Source: Planctomycetota bacterium
Lineage (GTDB): Bacteria; Planctomycetota; Phycisphaerae; Sedimentisphaerales; Anaerobacaceae
Length of the DNA: 39,839 nucleotides
Assembly (NCBI GenBank): GCA_022563885.1
Contig: JADFMM010000019.1
Span: 1 to 39,839, forward strand
Direction of reading: 5' to 3'
Positions 1-9,624 of the stretch are shown one piece after another. Both the position numbers and the translations under genes were made by a program. The first letter of the stretch is position 1; every line of letters begins with the position of its first letter. The notes below the pieces were generated by a model, which saw only the letters and a program-made list of their open reading frames with translations, ran no database searches and was not told the DNA's origin.

Positions 1-497
1 ACCTTGAGCAGGCGGCCCTTGCGACCCGTGCCCTTGACCTGGGTCAGATCGACGCCGAACTCGCGGGCCAGACGCCGGACCGAGGGGGCTGAGAAGATGG
101 GTGCGCCGGGCACGGCGTCCGCTGGGGGAGGTGCTGGAACGGGAGGCGGTTTGGGGCCTCGAGCCGGCGCCCGCCGCTGCGGCGACGATTCCGCGCGGGC
201 TGACAGGAGCGATTCGACCGACGGAGGCACTTCGGCGGTTTGCGAAGCGCCCGCTTCCTCATCGACTTCCAACAGGAGGAATTGTGTGCCGGTCGAGATA
301 CGGTCGCCCGTGTGGACGCGGATCTCCTTGACCTTGCCCTGCGCGGGAGAGGGAATGTCCATGGTGGCCTTGTCTCCCTCCACGGCGATGAGCCCCTGTT
401 CGACGCTGACCTGCTCGCCCACCTCTACCAGGATGTCGATCACTTCCACTTCATCGATCCCCAGTTCGGGAACCGCTATTTCTTGAAGGGCACTCAT
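1..497 (-). CDS. aceF: Pyruvate dehydrogenase E2 (dihydrolipoamide acetyltransferase), N-terminal part
   Basis: Partial gene that runs off the left edge; about 165 residues are visible. E2 transfers the acetyl group from E1 via a lipoyl arm to CoA in the cytoplasmic pyruvate dehydrogenase complex. The N-terminus is a lipoyl domain with the lipoylation motif E-G-D-K-A (Lys at about residue 43). A Pro/Ala-rich linker follows (about residues 105-130), then the start of the peripheral E3-binding domain (SAPSVRRLAREFGVDLTQVK, then GTGRKGR). The catalytic domain lies outside the window. Only one lipoyl domain is seen, whereas E. coli AceF has three. The ATG is 12 bases after the aceE stop, so the two are almost certainly co-transcribed. 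Confidence 0.93.
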   Translation of the reverse strand, partial: MSALQEIAVPELGIDEVEVIDILVEVGEQVSVEQGLIAVEGDKATMDIPSPAQGKVKEIRVHTGDRISTGTQFLLLEVDEEAGASQTAEVPPSVESLLSARAESSPQRRAPARGPKPPPVPAPPPADAVPGAPIFSAPSVRRLAREFGVDLTQVKGTGRKGRLLK

Positions 498-509
498 AGC
501 GTCTCTCGC

Positions 510-3173
510 CTAGGCATAGAGCGGTGCGGTTCGCTCGGTATCGATCTCAAAGGCCTTGATCGCCTCGGCGACCACGGCCTGTTTCACTTGACCCTCGTGA
601 CAGAGTTCACTCAGGGCGGCGACGACGATGTACTCCGCACTGACCTCAAAATGACGGCGCAGGTTGTCGCGGCCGTCAGAGCGTCCGAATCCGTCCGTGC
701 CCAGTGCGAGAAACCGGCCCGGCACATGGGCGCGAATCTGATCGGCGTAGGTCTTCATATAGTCCGTCGCCGCGACGACCGGTCCCGCCTCGCCCAATAC
801 CTGGGTGACATAGGCCAGCCGGGGGAGTTCTGTCGGGTGCAGCATGTTCCAGCGGCTGCATGTCTGTCCCTCTCGGGCCAGTTCATTAAAGGAGGTGACA
901 CTATAGACATGGCTGGAGATGCCGAAGCGTTCGGCCAGCAGTTGAGCCGCCCTGCGTACCTGGAGCAGGATGGTGCCCGAACCGAGCAGCTGCACACGAC
1001 TTGGACCTCCGGCCTGGACATGATCCAAGCGGTAGATCCCCCGTCGAATGCCCTCCTCGACGCCTTCCGGCAGGGGCGGCTGGGCATAGTTCTCATTCAT
1101 GCAGGTTATGTAATAGAAAACATCCTCCTGCTCCTGGAACATCCGCCGCAGGCCGTCCTGAATGATGACGGCCAGTTCATAGCCATAGGTGGGATCGTAG
1201 CTGATGCAGCTTGGGATGGTGTTGGCCAGGATGTGGCTATGACCATCGGCGTGTTGCAGTCCCTCCCCATTGAGCGTGGTCCGCCCCGCCGTACCGCCGA
1301 GCAGGAACCCCCGCGCCCGTTGATCTCCGGCCGCCCAGGCCAGATCTCCGACCCGCTGGAAGCCGAACATCGAATAGTAGATGTAGAAGGGGATCATGGG
1401 CGTGTCGTTGGAACTGTAGGAGGTGGCCGCCGCCAACCAGGAACTCATGGCGCCCAGTTCATTGATGCCCTCCTGGATCACCTGACCCTTTTGGTCTTCG
1501 CGGTAGTAGGCCACCTGATCCTTGTCCTGCGGGATGTATTTCTGTCCTTCGTGAGCGTAGATACCCACCTGACGAAAGAGCCCCTCCATGCCGAACGTGC
1601 GGGCCTCATCGGGAATGATGGGGACGATGTGTTTGCCGATCTTCTTGTCCTTGAGCAGAGAACTCAAAATGCGGCCCAAGACCATCGTCGTCGAGATCTC
1701 ACGATCACCGGAGCCTTGGGTCGCCGTCGCGAAGGATGTGAGGGGTGGAAGCTCGAGCGTTTCGGAAAACCGGTCTCGGCGCCAGGGCAGATACCCTCCC
1801 AATGCCTCCCGGTGACGTTTGAGGTACTGCACTTCCTCTGAATCCTCACCGGGATGGTAATAGGGGATCTCCTCCAACTCGTCGTCAGAGATGGGGATGT
1901 CGAAGCGGTCTCTGAAGTAGCGCACATCGTCCATGTCCATCTTTTTTACCTGGTGGGCGATGTTCTTGCCCTCGCCTGCCTTGCCCATGCCATAGCCCTT
2001 GACGGTCTTGGCCAGGATCACGGTGGGGCGTCCCCGGGTCTCGATTGCGTGTTTGAAGGCGGCATAGACCTTGAAGGGATCGTGTCCGCCCCGATTCAAA
2101 CGCCAGATGTCCTCGTCGGAGAGGTTTGCAACCATGGCCTTGGTTTCGGGATACTTGCCGAAGAAGTGCTCCCGCGTATAGGCCCCGCCCTTGGCCTTGC
2201 AGTTCTGGTATTCGCCGTCGACCGTCTCTTCCATCAATTCGAGCAGTTTGCCGGTCTTGTCCTGAAGAAAGAGGGGGTCCCAATAGCGACCCCAGATCAA
2301 CTTGACCACTTCCCAGCCGGCACCGCGGAAGGAGCCCTCCAGCTCCTGGATGATGCTGCCGTTACCCCGCACGGGACCATCGAGACGCTGCAGGTTGCAG
2401 TTGATCACAAAGACAAGATTGTCCAGGTTTTCCCGACTGGCCAGTCCGATGGCGCCCAGCGATTCTGGCTCATCCACTTCACCGTCGCCGATGAAGGCAT
2501 AGACCCTCTTCTGCGAACAGTCCTTGATGCCGCGGTCGGTAAGATATTTCAGAAAGCGGGCCTGGAAGATGGCAGATATCGGTCCCAGCCCCATGGACAC
2601 CGTGGGAAACTGCCAGTAGTGGGGCAGCAGACGCGGATGCGGGTAGGAGGGCAGGCCCTTGCCGTCCACTTCCTGGCGGAAACTGTCCAGTTGGTCCTCC
2701 GTCAGCCGTCCCTCCAGGAAGGACCGAGCATAGATGCCGGGAGAGCTGTGCCCCTGAAAGTAGACCAAATCGCCCCCGTCCGCGGAATCGGGGCCGCGAA
2801 AGAAGTGATTGAATGCGACATCATAGATCGTGGCCGCCGACGAGAAGCTGGCGATGTGCCCACCCAGTTCCAGGTCTTTCTTGGACGCCCGCAACACCAT
2901 GGCCACGGCATTCCAGCGGATGAGGGCGCGAATGCGCCGCTCCAGCGTCCTGTCCCCCGGCATCTGCGGTTCTTGCCAGGGAGCGATGGTGTTGGTATAG
3001 GCCGTTCTCCCCCGGTAGGGGAGATGACCGCCGCTGCGGCGCGTCTTGTCGATCAGCTTCTCGATGATGAAGTGGGCCCGATCCGTGCCATCCTGTTCGA
3101 TGACGGCATCGACCGATTCGACCCATTCGTGTGTTTCATCGGCGTCTATGTCTACGCCAAGGGTGTCAGACAT
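510..3173 (-). CDS. aceE: Pyruvate dehydrogenase E1 component, homodimeric type
   Basis: 887 residues, the same length as E. coli AceE. It decarboxylates pyruvate with thiamine diphosphate and reductively acetylates the lipoyl group of E2. The ThDP-binding motif starts at G229-D230-G231 and ends near N258 (VINCNLQRLDG). The order of conserved blocks matches the alpha2 family of E1 (N-terminal LIRWNAVAMVLRASK, SSPGIYARSF, GLPSYPHPRLLP, HSHILANTIPSC). The ATG at 3173 is preceded by AAGGA at about 7 bases. It is the first gene of an aceE-aceF operon; a lpd/E3 gene is not visible. The AGTAATCAG-type hairpin repeat lies 40-120 bases upstream of the start, in the promoter region. Confidence 0.97.
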   Translation of the reverse strand: MSDTLGVDIDADETHEWVESVDAVIEQDGTDRAHFIIEKLIDKTRRSGGHLPYRGRTAYTNTIAPWQEPQMPGDRTLERRIRALIRWNAVAMVLRASKKDLELGGHIASFSSAATIYDVAFNHFFRGPDSADGGDLVYFQGHSSPGIYARSFLEGRLTEDQLDSFRQEVDGKGLPSYPHPRLLPHYWQFPTVSMGLGPISAIFQARFLKYLTDRGIKDCSQKRVYAFIGDGEVDEPESLGAIGLASRENLDNLVFVINCNLQRLDGPVRGNGSIIQELEGSFRGAGWEVVKLIWGRYWDPLFLQDKTGKLLELMEETVDGEYQNCKAKGGAYTREHFFGKYPETKAMVANLSDEDIWRLNRGGHDPFKVYAAFKHAIETRGRPTVILAKTVKGYGMGKAGEGKNIAHQVKKMDMDDVRYFRDRFDIPISDDELEEIPYYHPGEDSEEVQYLKRHREALGGYLPWRRDRFSETLELPPLTSFATATQGSGDREISTTMVLGRILSSLLKDKKIGKHIVPIIPDEARTFGMEGLFRQVGIYAHEGQKYIPQDKDQVAYYREDQKGQVIQEGINELGAMSSWLAAATSYSSNDTPMIPFYIYYSMFGFQRVGDLAWAAGDQRARGFLLGGTAGRTTLNGEGLQHADGHSHILANTIPSCISYDPTYGYELAVIIQDGLRRMFQEQEDVFYYITCMNENYAQPPLPEGVEEGIRRGIYRLDHVQAGGPSRVQLLGSGTILLQVRRAAQLLAERFGISSHVYSVTSFNELAREGQTCSRWNMLHPTELPRLAYVTQVLGEAGPVVAATDYMKTYADQIRAHVPGRFLALGTDGFGRSDGRDNLRRHFEVSAEYIVVAALSELCHEGQVKQAVVAEAIKAFEIDTERTAPLYA

Positions 3174-3213
3174 TCTGTTTTCCTTCTCTTGAGGATAGGG
3201 TTCTCAGGCCGGA

Positions 3214-3293
3214 ACCAGTAATCAGTGAGGAAGTAGTCAGTAATCAGCCCAAACCGATGACTGAGGGAACCGAGCACCGATTACTGATCACTG
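3214..3293. repeat. AGTAATCAG-type hairpin repeat
   Basis: The stretch starts with ACCAGTAATCAGTGAGG and AGTCAGTAATCAG and ends with the inverted complement CCGATTACTGATCACTG, so it can fold into a hairpin. A related copy lies at 27305-27367. Both sit just upstream of a gene start: aceE here, the kelch gene there. It could be a transcribed hairpin or a dispersed palindromic repeat; its function is unknown. Confidence 0.6.
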
Positions 3294-3360
3294 TTTGCCG
3301 AACGATAGGCATTTTCGATAAATGGCGTTTCTGCAGCAAAGCGCACGATCTTGGCATTAA

Positions 3361-3597
3361 GAAGCGATCGCCCTGGTACCCCAGAATGGAGACGGGGCAA
3401 TCGAACAAGCGGCACTGCCGCAGCCAAAAACCGCGATTTCAAAGAACCCGCGCACAGAATCCAGCACAGTCTGCGGCGGAAAGGGTCAAAATGACCCTGG
3501 TTTGGCCCATCTTATCGAGGTCTGGCCGAACCTGCAAGCTCCCGTGAAACGGGACATTCTCAACCTCATGCAGCAGCAGGGAGGCGACCATGCGTAG
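3361..3597 (+). pseudogene. Remnant carrying an LxxLIxxWPxLxxxxKxxIL C-terminal motif
   Basis: An open frame of 78 codons between stops at 3358 and 3595 with no ATG, and no convincing start. It ends in GLAHLIEVWPNLQAPVKRD followed by ILNLM. This Trp-Pro/Leu pattern is familiar to me from C-termini of recombinase-associated or hypothetical proteins of Planctomycetota, but I cannot name the family. Its TAG overlaps the ATG of the next ORF (ATGCGTAG), which suggests the two were once translationally coupled. I read it as the surviving 3' end of a lost gene. Confidence 0.4.
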
Positions 3598-3826
3598 AGA
3601 GTCGACGCCTACACAACAGGAGAAAGGTTTAGGCAAGGGCGGTATCGCTCCACCGGTTGAGCATCAATTCAAGCCCGGCCCGTCTGGCAACCCGGCAGGC
3701 AGCCCGAAGGCCAAAACGAATCTCTACAAGCACATCGGCAAGTACTCAGGTATGAGGGACGCAGAATTGGCACAATCGGACCTGGAGAGCCTGACCCAGT
3801 CAGGGAAGGCGGCGCGAAGGGTGTGA
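3590..3826 (+). CDS. Small protein with DUF5681-like motif (possibly truncated)
   Basis: 78 residues. The segment FKPGPSGNPAGSPKAK (residues 27-42) matches the signature of DUF5681, usually FKPGQSGNPxGRPKG, found next to phage terminase or transposon genes. Family members are normally longer, so this is probably a truncated copy. The start is well supported: GGAGG lies five bases before the ATG, and the ATG overlaps the stop of the preceding remnant. The sequence after the motif (NLYKHIGKYSGMRDAELAQS) is not recognised. There are no phage or integrase genes nearby, so it appears to be a leftover of an inserted element. Confidence 0.5.
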   Translation: MRRESTPTQQEKGLGKGGIAPPVEHQFKPGPSGNPAGSPKAKTNLYKHIGKYSGMRDAELAQSDLESLTQSGKAARRV

Positions 3827-4243
3827 AAAAATCCGTTTCAAAACTTTAGGGAAAGGGGACACGTGACGCAGACAGCACCGCTTGGCAGTGACTCTGTATT
3901 TTTGATCACAGCAAAGGGGAGGGGATAATATGCAGTCACGGGAACGCCAGGTACCTCAGAAGGCAAGTTGTAGGTCATCGTGGAAAATCTGTAAGCCTAT
4001 GCATTCAAATAAGTCACACTTGATTAGGGGTGTGACATTGCTTAAGGCGTCTGCATGGAAACCACCGAAACTAAAAAACAAGGAGCACTACGTGATCAGG
4101 GGTCTTCATTTTCCACCTGGACCGTCTGCGTAACGGATCCCTTTAGGGCGGCATCCTGGACGGATGCAGTGCCAAGAGGAAGTGTGAGCATGGCGCACAG
4201 CAGAACACATGCCGGCAACCCGTGTGACCTCAATCGGTTTGTT
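3827..4243. other. Intergenic region, no gene seen
   Basis: About 415 bases between the DUF5681-like ORF and the stop of the acyltransferase fusion. The short open frames here have no recognisable product. No tRNA, clear terminator or inverted repeat was noticed. Confidence 0.5.
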
Positions 4244-7200
4244 TTACTTGATACCACTATTTTGACGCTCCATGATCATTGCGACTCCCATCCGCGTGCG
4301 GCACCGCCTTGCCAATTCTAGGCCAATGACACTGGCCCCACACAACGCCGTCATGGAAAACAGCACCCAGCCTAGCGGCCCGATGCTCTTGAGGGCATCT
4401 AGATCCGAGCCTTGAAGAAACGAGCTGGCCGAGCGCCTTTCCGTGTCGCGGAATATCTGAACGTCTTTGGCTGTGTAAAATCGCGAGGTTTCGGTCTGTT
4501 CGTCGCCATCAATGAAGGCGATGAACTCGAACTGAGCGGCATCGGTTTCATATTCCTCGTTGAATTTCTTGACCAGGTTGATGGCCGGCATGGTTTGCCG
4601 CCCCATGATCTCCTGCAGGGGAAAGTCGATCGTTCCGGAGTTTCCGCCGTAGGCGCGATACACGAGCTCGGTGCAAACGAGCATGTGGGTCGTTTCGAAG
4701 TCAAACTCAAAGTCGTAGGGTCGACCGGCGTAGCGGAATGCCGTTCCGATGGCGATGTTTTTCTCTTCTTCGCTGACCCTCGGCCGCAACACGGCGACCG
4801 AATCGGCGCCGCCGATCGAGTGCTCAAGCGACGAGAAGATGACGCCCTCGCTGACCGCCTCGATGATGACGTGCTCGTGGCCTTCATTATCCTTGGCGGC
4901 GAACGCCTCCCAATGTTTGCGTACGTGTTCATTCTCGTCGAGACCGCGTTGGCGCAAGTCCTCAGCCGTGCCGACATACACCGCACCGTGCGGCCAGTAG
5001 CCGGGCAAGAAGGCGTTTGAAAGATACCAGTTCCGCCGTTCCAGCAGGATGTCACCCGGCTGGAGCAGGGCGGCCAGCCTGGCAAGCTGCTTTTTATCGA
5101 TCAGAGGTTTTCCCATATGCGGTTGGCGGATCTTGAAATCTCCGATCCAGGTCGAGACGGCGGATTGCGTTGCGTAGCGAGCCTGATGAAGCAGTTTCCC
5201 CAGGTCCGCGACGGCAATTTCGATGATGCTCTCGAGGCCGCCGCCGCTCGCGCGGATCGTTTTTTCCGCCTCGGATATCGCCGTGTGAAACGGGTCGTAC
5301 TTCGCTGATTCGGATAGTCCGTGGGCCTTGAAGAGGTCTTGCACGTGATCCTGGTGGTAGTACTGCCGGGCCAGTTCGAACATTTCTCTGTTCCGGGTAC
5401 TGGCGAGATTACGCCGAATCATGTCGTAGAGCCCCGCCGGGATGCCCCAACTCGGCTCCGGTTCATTCAACTTGGCGACCGCCTCGGAGCTGTCGCCAAA
5501 TTGACGAACGAACTTCAGCGACGCCTGATAAAGCACGGCCGCCGCCGTGAAGTCCAAGAGAAACGTACGGTGGCGCAGCTCCTCATTTTCAATGTCAGCG
5601 TATCGTTGGTACCTCCAGACGATGCGCAGGAGAGCCTCGCGGTACGTGATGTATCGTCGCAGGTGTTCGCGGACGGCGTCGTCGTCCGCTTGACGGGCAA
5701 ACGACCGGAGTCCGTCGGCAAACTCGCCTTGAATCGTTTGCGCCTCGGTTTCGAGTTTGTCGAGGCCGCCGATGAGATGCACAATCGCCTTTTCGTCGGC
5801 GGTCAAGAAGGCTTCGATGTCGCGCTGAGGCATGTTCTTCAAGTCAAAGCCGTTACCACTGAGCGGATTGTCCAATAGTCTGTATTGCGCGACCCAAGCG
5901 ACCGCTGCGATGAGCAACACGACCAGGATTCTCACCGCCACGCGCGCCAAGCGTCGTTTGTTGAACGGCCGCGTTTTCGTTTCGGGTCGGGGGGAGACTT
6001 TCGCGTACTCCTCGGCCAACTCCTCGAGTCGATCGCGAAGCTCCGACTCCTGCCCGCGCAATCGTTTCAACGTGTCGCGGCGTACGGTCACACGCACCTG
6101 ATGCCAGAGCAGCTGCGCCGTCTGTCGGGCCCTGCGCCAGTAGTGGATGGCGATCACGCCGAAAAACGGCGCGGCGATCAGCCATGTCGCAAGGAACCAG
6201 GTGGAAAAATCATATCCGAACATCCACCACGCGACCACGGCGTACCAGATCAGATAGAGCGGCACGCCAACGAGCAGCCGGTTGGTCGAAATCGTGTTGC
6301 GCCCCGGCTGGTCCAGTTTCGCGGCCAGCCCGCGAACGATGACGAAGGGAACCAGGTGATGCAACGTGCCCACCAGCGCCGGGATGAACAAAAGAATCAG
6401 GCAAAGAACATTCCACAGCAGCTCCGCGCAAACCTTCATGCCGTGCAGGCGCAATACGGGCGAATCGATCCGCAGACCCGCCGATTGAACCTGATCACGA
6501 TACGCCTTGATATCGTCGGCGACCGATTCGGCACGCGCTCGATCGTTCGCCAGGAAATAATTCATGGCATCCGCGATGCGTTTCCGTCGCACGAGCGGTG
6601 GTACCGGCTCTTTTGCAGAGTCCTTCGGTGGCTCGACAAGGGTCTGGAGATCGTCGAGCCACGGCTCCCACTCAGGTTCGTCCAGATGCACGACGACATC
6701 CTTCAGGCGAGATTCGAGCTGCTGCGTGAGCGCTCGCCTGGCTTTGCGACCCTCACCCTCGTGTTGTGCCAGGCACTCGCGGACGTCGATGGGTTCTCCG
6801 ACTTGGATCCAGGCCGAAGAGCGAAACGCGTCCTTGCGTTCGTAGCTGATTCCGATCGGCACCACCCGTAGCCCCGTGGCCCCTTCTTCGACCGCTTGGA
6901 TGGCCATGCGGGCGGCGCCGGAGCGCACCATTTCGAGATGCGCTTGATCGGTTGATTTTCCTTCCGGAAAAATGCCCATCGCGTGGCCTTCGACCAGCAC
7001 TTTTGCGCCGAGGGCTAGGCTTTCGATGTTCCGTCGGACTTCGCGAGCATCGTCGCTGCCGCGAAAGGCCGGGATCATGCCCAGCGCAGTCATGGGCGGA
7101 CCGAGCAGGGGGTGGTCGAACAGGGGCGCCTTGGCCAGGAACCGAACCGGACGACGGGCGGCGATACCGATTAGAACGGGATCAAGCAGCGAATTCCCAT

Positions 7201-7342
7201 GATTCGCGCAGAGCAGGACGGGATCCGACTGGGAAATGCGATCCGCGTCGGTGATCTGGATATTGGGGTAGTATCGTCTGACCAACCAACGAACCAGGCT
7301 CCGCGTGAGTCCCCTCGCTTCCCCCGCTTGCTCGTTTGACAT
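4244..7342 (-). CDS. PlsC-type acyltransferase fused to membrane helices and a YiiX/LRAT-like permuted papain domain
   Basis: 1032 residues. Residues 1-250 form a glycerolipid acyltransferase domain: NHGNSLLDP puts the catalytic His at 48 and Asp at 54 (the H-x5-D spacing of the Gpt2-like branch), and FPEGKS at 125-130 is the acceptor-binding motif. Hydrophobic helices lie at about 305-340 and 350-400, with another at about 480-500. A charged helical region leads to a C-terminal permuted papain-fold domain (YaeF/YiiX, DUF830-like) with LLQPGDILL, H785 in WPHGAVYVG, E828 in IIEAVSEG and C890 in MLVCTELVY. A last membrane helix sits near 995-1015. Family knowledge: PlsC domains acylate lysophospholipids, and LRAT/YiiX-like folds act on acyl esters or amides. 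Inference: a membrane enzyme that both removes and adds acyl chains. It is the last gene of a four-gene operon, 13 bases after the PLD gene. Confidence 0.88.
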   Translation of the reverse strand: MSNEQAGEARGLTRSLVRWLVRRYYPNIQITDADRISQSDPVLLCANHGNSLLDPVLIGIAARRPVRFLAKAPLFDHPLLGPPMTALGMIPAFRGSDDAREVRRNIESLALGAKVLVEGHAMGIFPEGKSTDQAHLEMVRSGAARMAIQAVEEGATGLRVVPIGISYERKDAFRSSAWIQVGEPIDVRECLAQHEGEGRKARRALTQQLESRLKDVVVHLDEPEWEPWLDDLQTLVEPPKDSAKEPVPPLVRRKRIADAMNYFLANDRARAESVADDIKAYRDQVQSAGLRIDSPVLRLHGMKVCAELLWNVLCLILLFIPALVGTLHHLVPFVIVRGLAAKLDQPGRNTISTNRLLVGVPLYLIWYAVVAWWMFGYDFSTWFLATWLIAAPFFGVIAIHYWRRARQTAQLLWHQVRVTVRRDTLKRLRGQESELRDRLEELAEEYAKVSPRPETKTRPFNKRRLARVAVRILVVLLIAAVAWVAQYRLLDNPLSGNGFDLKNMPQRDIEAFLTADEKAIVHLIGGLDKLETEAQTIQGEFADGLRSFARQADDDAVREHLRRYITYREALLRIVWRYQRYADIENEELRHRTFLLDFTAAAVLYQASLKFVRQFGDSSEAVAKLNEPEPSWGIPAGLYDMIRRNLASTRNREMFELARQYYHQDHVQDLFKAHGLSESAKYDPFHTAISEAEKTIRASGGGLESIIEIAVADLGKLLHQARYATQSAVSTWIGDFKIRQPHMGKPLIDKKQLARLAALLQPGDILLERRNWYLSNAFLPGYWPHGAVYVGTAEDLRQRGLDENEHVRKHWEAFAAKDNEGHEHVIIEAVSEGVIFSSLEHSIGGADSVAVLRPRVSEEEKNIAIGTAFRYAGRPYDFEFDFETTHMLVCTELVYRAYGGNSGTIDFPLQEIMGRQTMPAINLVKKFNEEYETDAAQFEFIAFIDGDEQTETSRFYTAKDVQIFRDTERRSASSFLQGSDLDALKSIGPLGWVLFSMTALCGASVIGLELARRCRTRMGVAMIMERQNSGIK

Positions 7343-7355
7343 TACCTAGTCTCCT

Positions 7356-8573
7356 TCAATTGAACAACTGATGAAGTTGCTGCAGCGAGGCAATCACTTT
7401 ATTGTACTTGTCCAGCTCGGCCATCGATACCACTTTCTGACCCTGGCTCACCCGAAGGTCGACGGTCCTCTTGACTGCGGCGATAAACTCTGGATGATCT
7501 TTAACGACGACATCCATCTCGGCCGCACGTTGCATCGAAAAGACGGACGTATTCGCCGAACCGAGAATGACCAACTCGTCGTCGATCAACATGAGCTTCG
7601 AGTGGATCATCTTTTCGGAAAGATAAACCACGATGTCCGCCTGACGGAAGATCCGAAGAAGCGACCGGTAATTGATGTCGTTGCCAATATTGGCCACCTT
7701 GGAAAACAACATCGTGACCGGAACGCCGCGTTTGGACACCTCGATGATTTTTTGACTGACGTCCCGATCACCGATGTACGCCATTTCGATGTACAGCGAG
7801 CGTTTGGCGCCCGACATGATGTCGAGCATGGCCGGTTTGATCTCGAATCGCTTTTCCCCGTCGATCACATTGTTGAGCACGAAGTCGAGTGATCGCTCGG
7901 CGTCGAAGTCGACCGTGCCACAATGGCGGCGGTGGAATCGATCGATCGATTCCCGCCCGACAATCTCGACCATGTAGTCACGATATCCACGATGTCGGTC
8001 CTCGATGTTGATGCTACCGGTGATCATGACCCGTTGGTCGAAGATGTAATACTTGGTGTGCGTGTGATCGACCCATTCGATCGTGACGTTTTCGTGAGCC
8101 ATCACCTGCTGGCCGAGGCGGTCGTTGTAATCGTCCTCGACGTAGGACTCCGGAAACGTTAGCGCATTGAGCTTGTACATCAGGCGTTTGGAGGCCGAGA
8201 TCGGAATGTTGAAAAAGGATTTTCGGTTCATCTCGATCCGCTCGTACATGAACGCGCCGACGTCCTTGTGGATGTGGATCTTGACGCCGTGGTCGGCCGC
8301 CGCAAGAATCTCGCGACCGATCTGGTTCCCGATGTCATCATTTCGCCAGACGAACATGTGAATGACGATCGAGTCCGAGGCGTCTCTGATCCGCTGAAGC
8401 ACGCGGTGAAATGTCAAAGCCGCACCGTCCGTGTCGTGCACATCGGATAACAGTTCGATGCCTTGTTCGCTGGTTCCGTGTTCCATTTCCACTTCATCGA
8501 GATCCGAAATGATCTGCTGCGACGTGACTCGCTTCCTCACCCTGAGTCCCGATTCCTTCCAATGGGACACCAC
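7356..8573 (-). CDS. Phospholipase D / cardiolipin synthase-like protein
   Basis: 405 residues with two complete HKD motifs: H172-x-K174-x4-D179 (HTKYYIFDQRVMITGSIN) and H324-x-K326-x4-D331 (IHSKLMLIDDELVILGSAN). Two HKD motifs in one chain form the PLD active site used by cardiolipin synthases (ClsA/B/C), phosphatidylserine synthase and phospholipases. There are no obvious N-terminal membrane helices, so it resembles ClsB-type enzymes. The exact reaction cannot be told from sequence. The chosen start is a GTG with a weak ribosome site; Met30 is an alternative. It lies 30 bases after the amidohydrolase and 13 bases before the acyltransferase fusion, which suggests a shared role in phospholipid turnover. 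Confidence 0.9.
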   Translation of the reverse strand: MVSHWKESGLRVRKRVTSQQIISDLDEVEMEHGTSEQGIELLSDVHDTDGAALTFHRVLQRIRDASDSIVIHMFVWRNDDIGNQIGREILAAADHGVKIHIHKDVGAFMYERIEMNRKSFFNIPISASKRLMYKLNALTFPESYVEDDYNDRLGQQVMAHENVTIEWVDHTHTKYYIFDQRVMITGSINIEDRHRGYRDYMVEIVGRESIDRFHRRHCGTVDFDAERSLDFVLNNVIDGEKRFEIKPAMLDIMSGAKRSLYIEMAYIGDRDVSQKIIEVSKRGVPVTMLFSKVANIGNDINYRSLLRIFRQADIVVYLSEKMIHSKLMLIDDELVILGSANTSVFSMQRAAEMDVVVKDHPEFIAAVKRTVDLRVSQGQKVVSMAELDKYNKVIASLQQLHQLFN

Positions 8574-8603
8574 ACCGGATTATCTTTCATCATGCGGCCT
8601 AGG

Positions 8604-9602
8604 TCATCCATCACGCGGCGGGGATCGGAGTCCCATTAAATCCAGCAACTGACACGTATATGCCGAGCCGAAGCGAAACGATTGTTTTATCCGCAGGTCC
8701 ATGTCCAATCCGTTGTGGCGTTCCGGCGGAAACAGGCCGGTCCGCAACACAAACGGCAGGCGGGCAGGCGGGAACGGATAATCGCTGCCATGGAGAATGC
8801 GGGAGGTGATATCGGTTTCCGCCCGACTGAGGCGCCATAATGATGTCCAGCGAATCAGGCTAGCCATAATGGCCGTGTCGCCGTACAGGTTGTCGTGCCG
8901 ACGCATCATCTGCACAAAGGTGGGATAGTAGGTTTCCGGGTCAAACAGGGCGCAAGTGCCGCAATGCGCGGCGATGACAACCCCGCCGTGCTCGAGGGGT
9001 CGCGCCAAGCGTGTCGGGTCAGTGAACTTTTGCGATCGCACAGTACACGAATGTTCGTACCCGGTGTGAAACATCAGCACCACGCCGAGATCGGCGGCGC
9101 GACGATAGAAACCGTCAAAGCGGGACAGGGCAGGATCCACGCCCTGGATCGCCGTGTGGATCTTCACCAGTCGACATCCGGCCTCGCACACACGTTCTAG
9201 CTCGGCCAGTGCGTCGCGGCGAATCGGATTGATCGAGCAGCCGGGGAGAATCTTGGTCGACCTCTGAGCCAGATCTAGCACGTAGTCATTCGACACATAG
9301 AAATGTGTCGCCAAGTCGTCGCGCGTACCGTCATCGCGATACACGCTATCTTGCGCCAGTACCACCACATAGTCGAGCTCCGACTGATGTACGTGCCGTA
9401 ATAAGCGTGAGCGCAGTTTCTCGCTAATCGTCGCGCCCTCTTCCTTCTGAATGGCGGTCAGACGCAGCAGTAGTCTCGTCAACCATGCCCGCCGGGTCCG
9501 CGCCGAAAGAAACCCGTCGCGCGGGTTTTCACCCCAGCAGAACACGTGCGTGTGAGCGTCGACTAAGGGCTGTTCGCCGGGTGTTTGCGCTGCGGTGTTC
9601 AT
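8604..9602 (-). CDS. Metal-dependent amidohydrolase (Amidohydrolase_2 type)
   Basis: 332 residues forming a predicted TIM-barrel hydrolase. Visible metal ligands are H17-x-H19 (VDAHTHVF), a His in MFHTGYEHS, a His in IAAHCGTC and the Asp of HGSDYPFPP near residue 270. The substrate is unknown. No signal peptide is seen, so it should be cytoplasmic. It is tightly spaced inside the lipid operon: 22 bases after the MFS transporter gene and 30 before the PLD gene. This suggests it acts on a headgroup or other product of lipid turnover, but that is inferred from context only. Confidence 0.85.
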   Translation of the reverse strand: MNTAAQTPGEQPLVDAHTHVFCWGENPRDGFLSARTRRAWLTRLLLRLTAIQKEEGATISEKLRSRLLRHVHQSELDYVVVLAQDSVYRDDGTRDDLATHFYVSNDYVLDLAQRSTKILPGCSINPIRRDALAELERVCEAGCRLVKIHTAIQGVDPALSRFDGFYRRAADLGVVLMFHTGYEHSCTVRSQKFTDPTRLARPLEHGGVVIAAHCGTCALFDPETYYPTFVQMMRRHDNLYGDTAIMASLIRWTSLWRLSRAETDITSRILHGSDYPFPPARLPFVLRTGLFPPERHNGLDMDLRIKQSFRFGSAYTCQLLDLMGLRSPPRDG

Positions 9603-9624
9603 GACTTTTCAGAGGGTAACCAAC

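Noticed and set aside
240-1841. Long plus-strand open frame of 533 codons opposite aceE/aceF
   Set aside because: It is the antisense shadow of two clearly recognised genes and has no domain signature.
1854-3221. Long plus-strand open frame of 455 codons opposite aceE
   Set aside because: Antisense to the conserved E1 sequence, a consequence of high GC codon bias.
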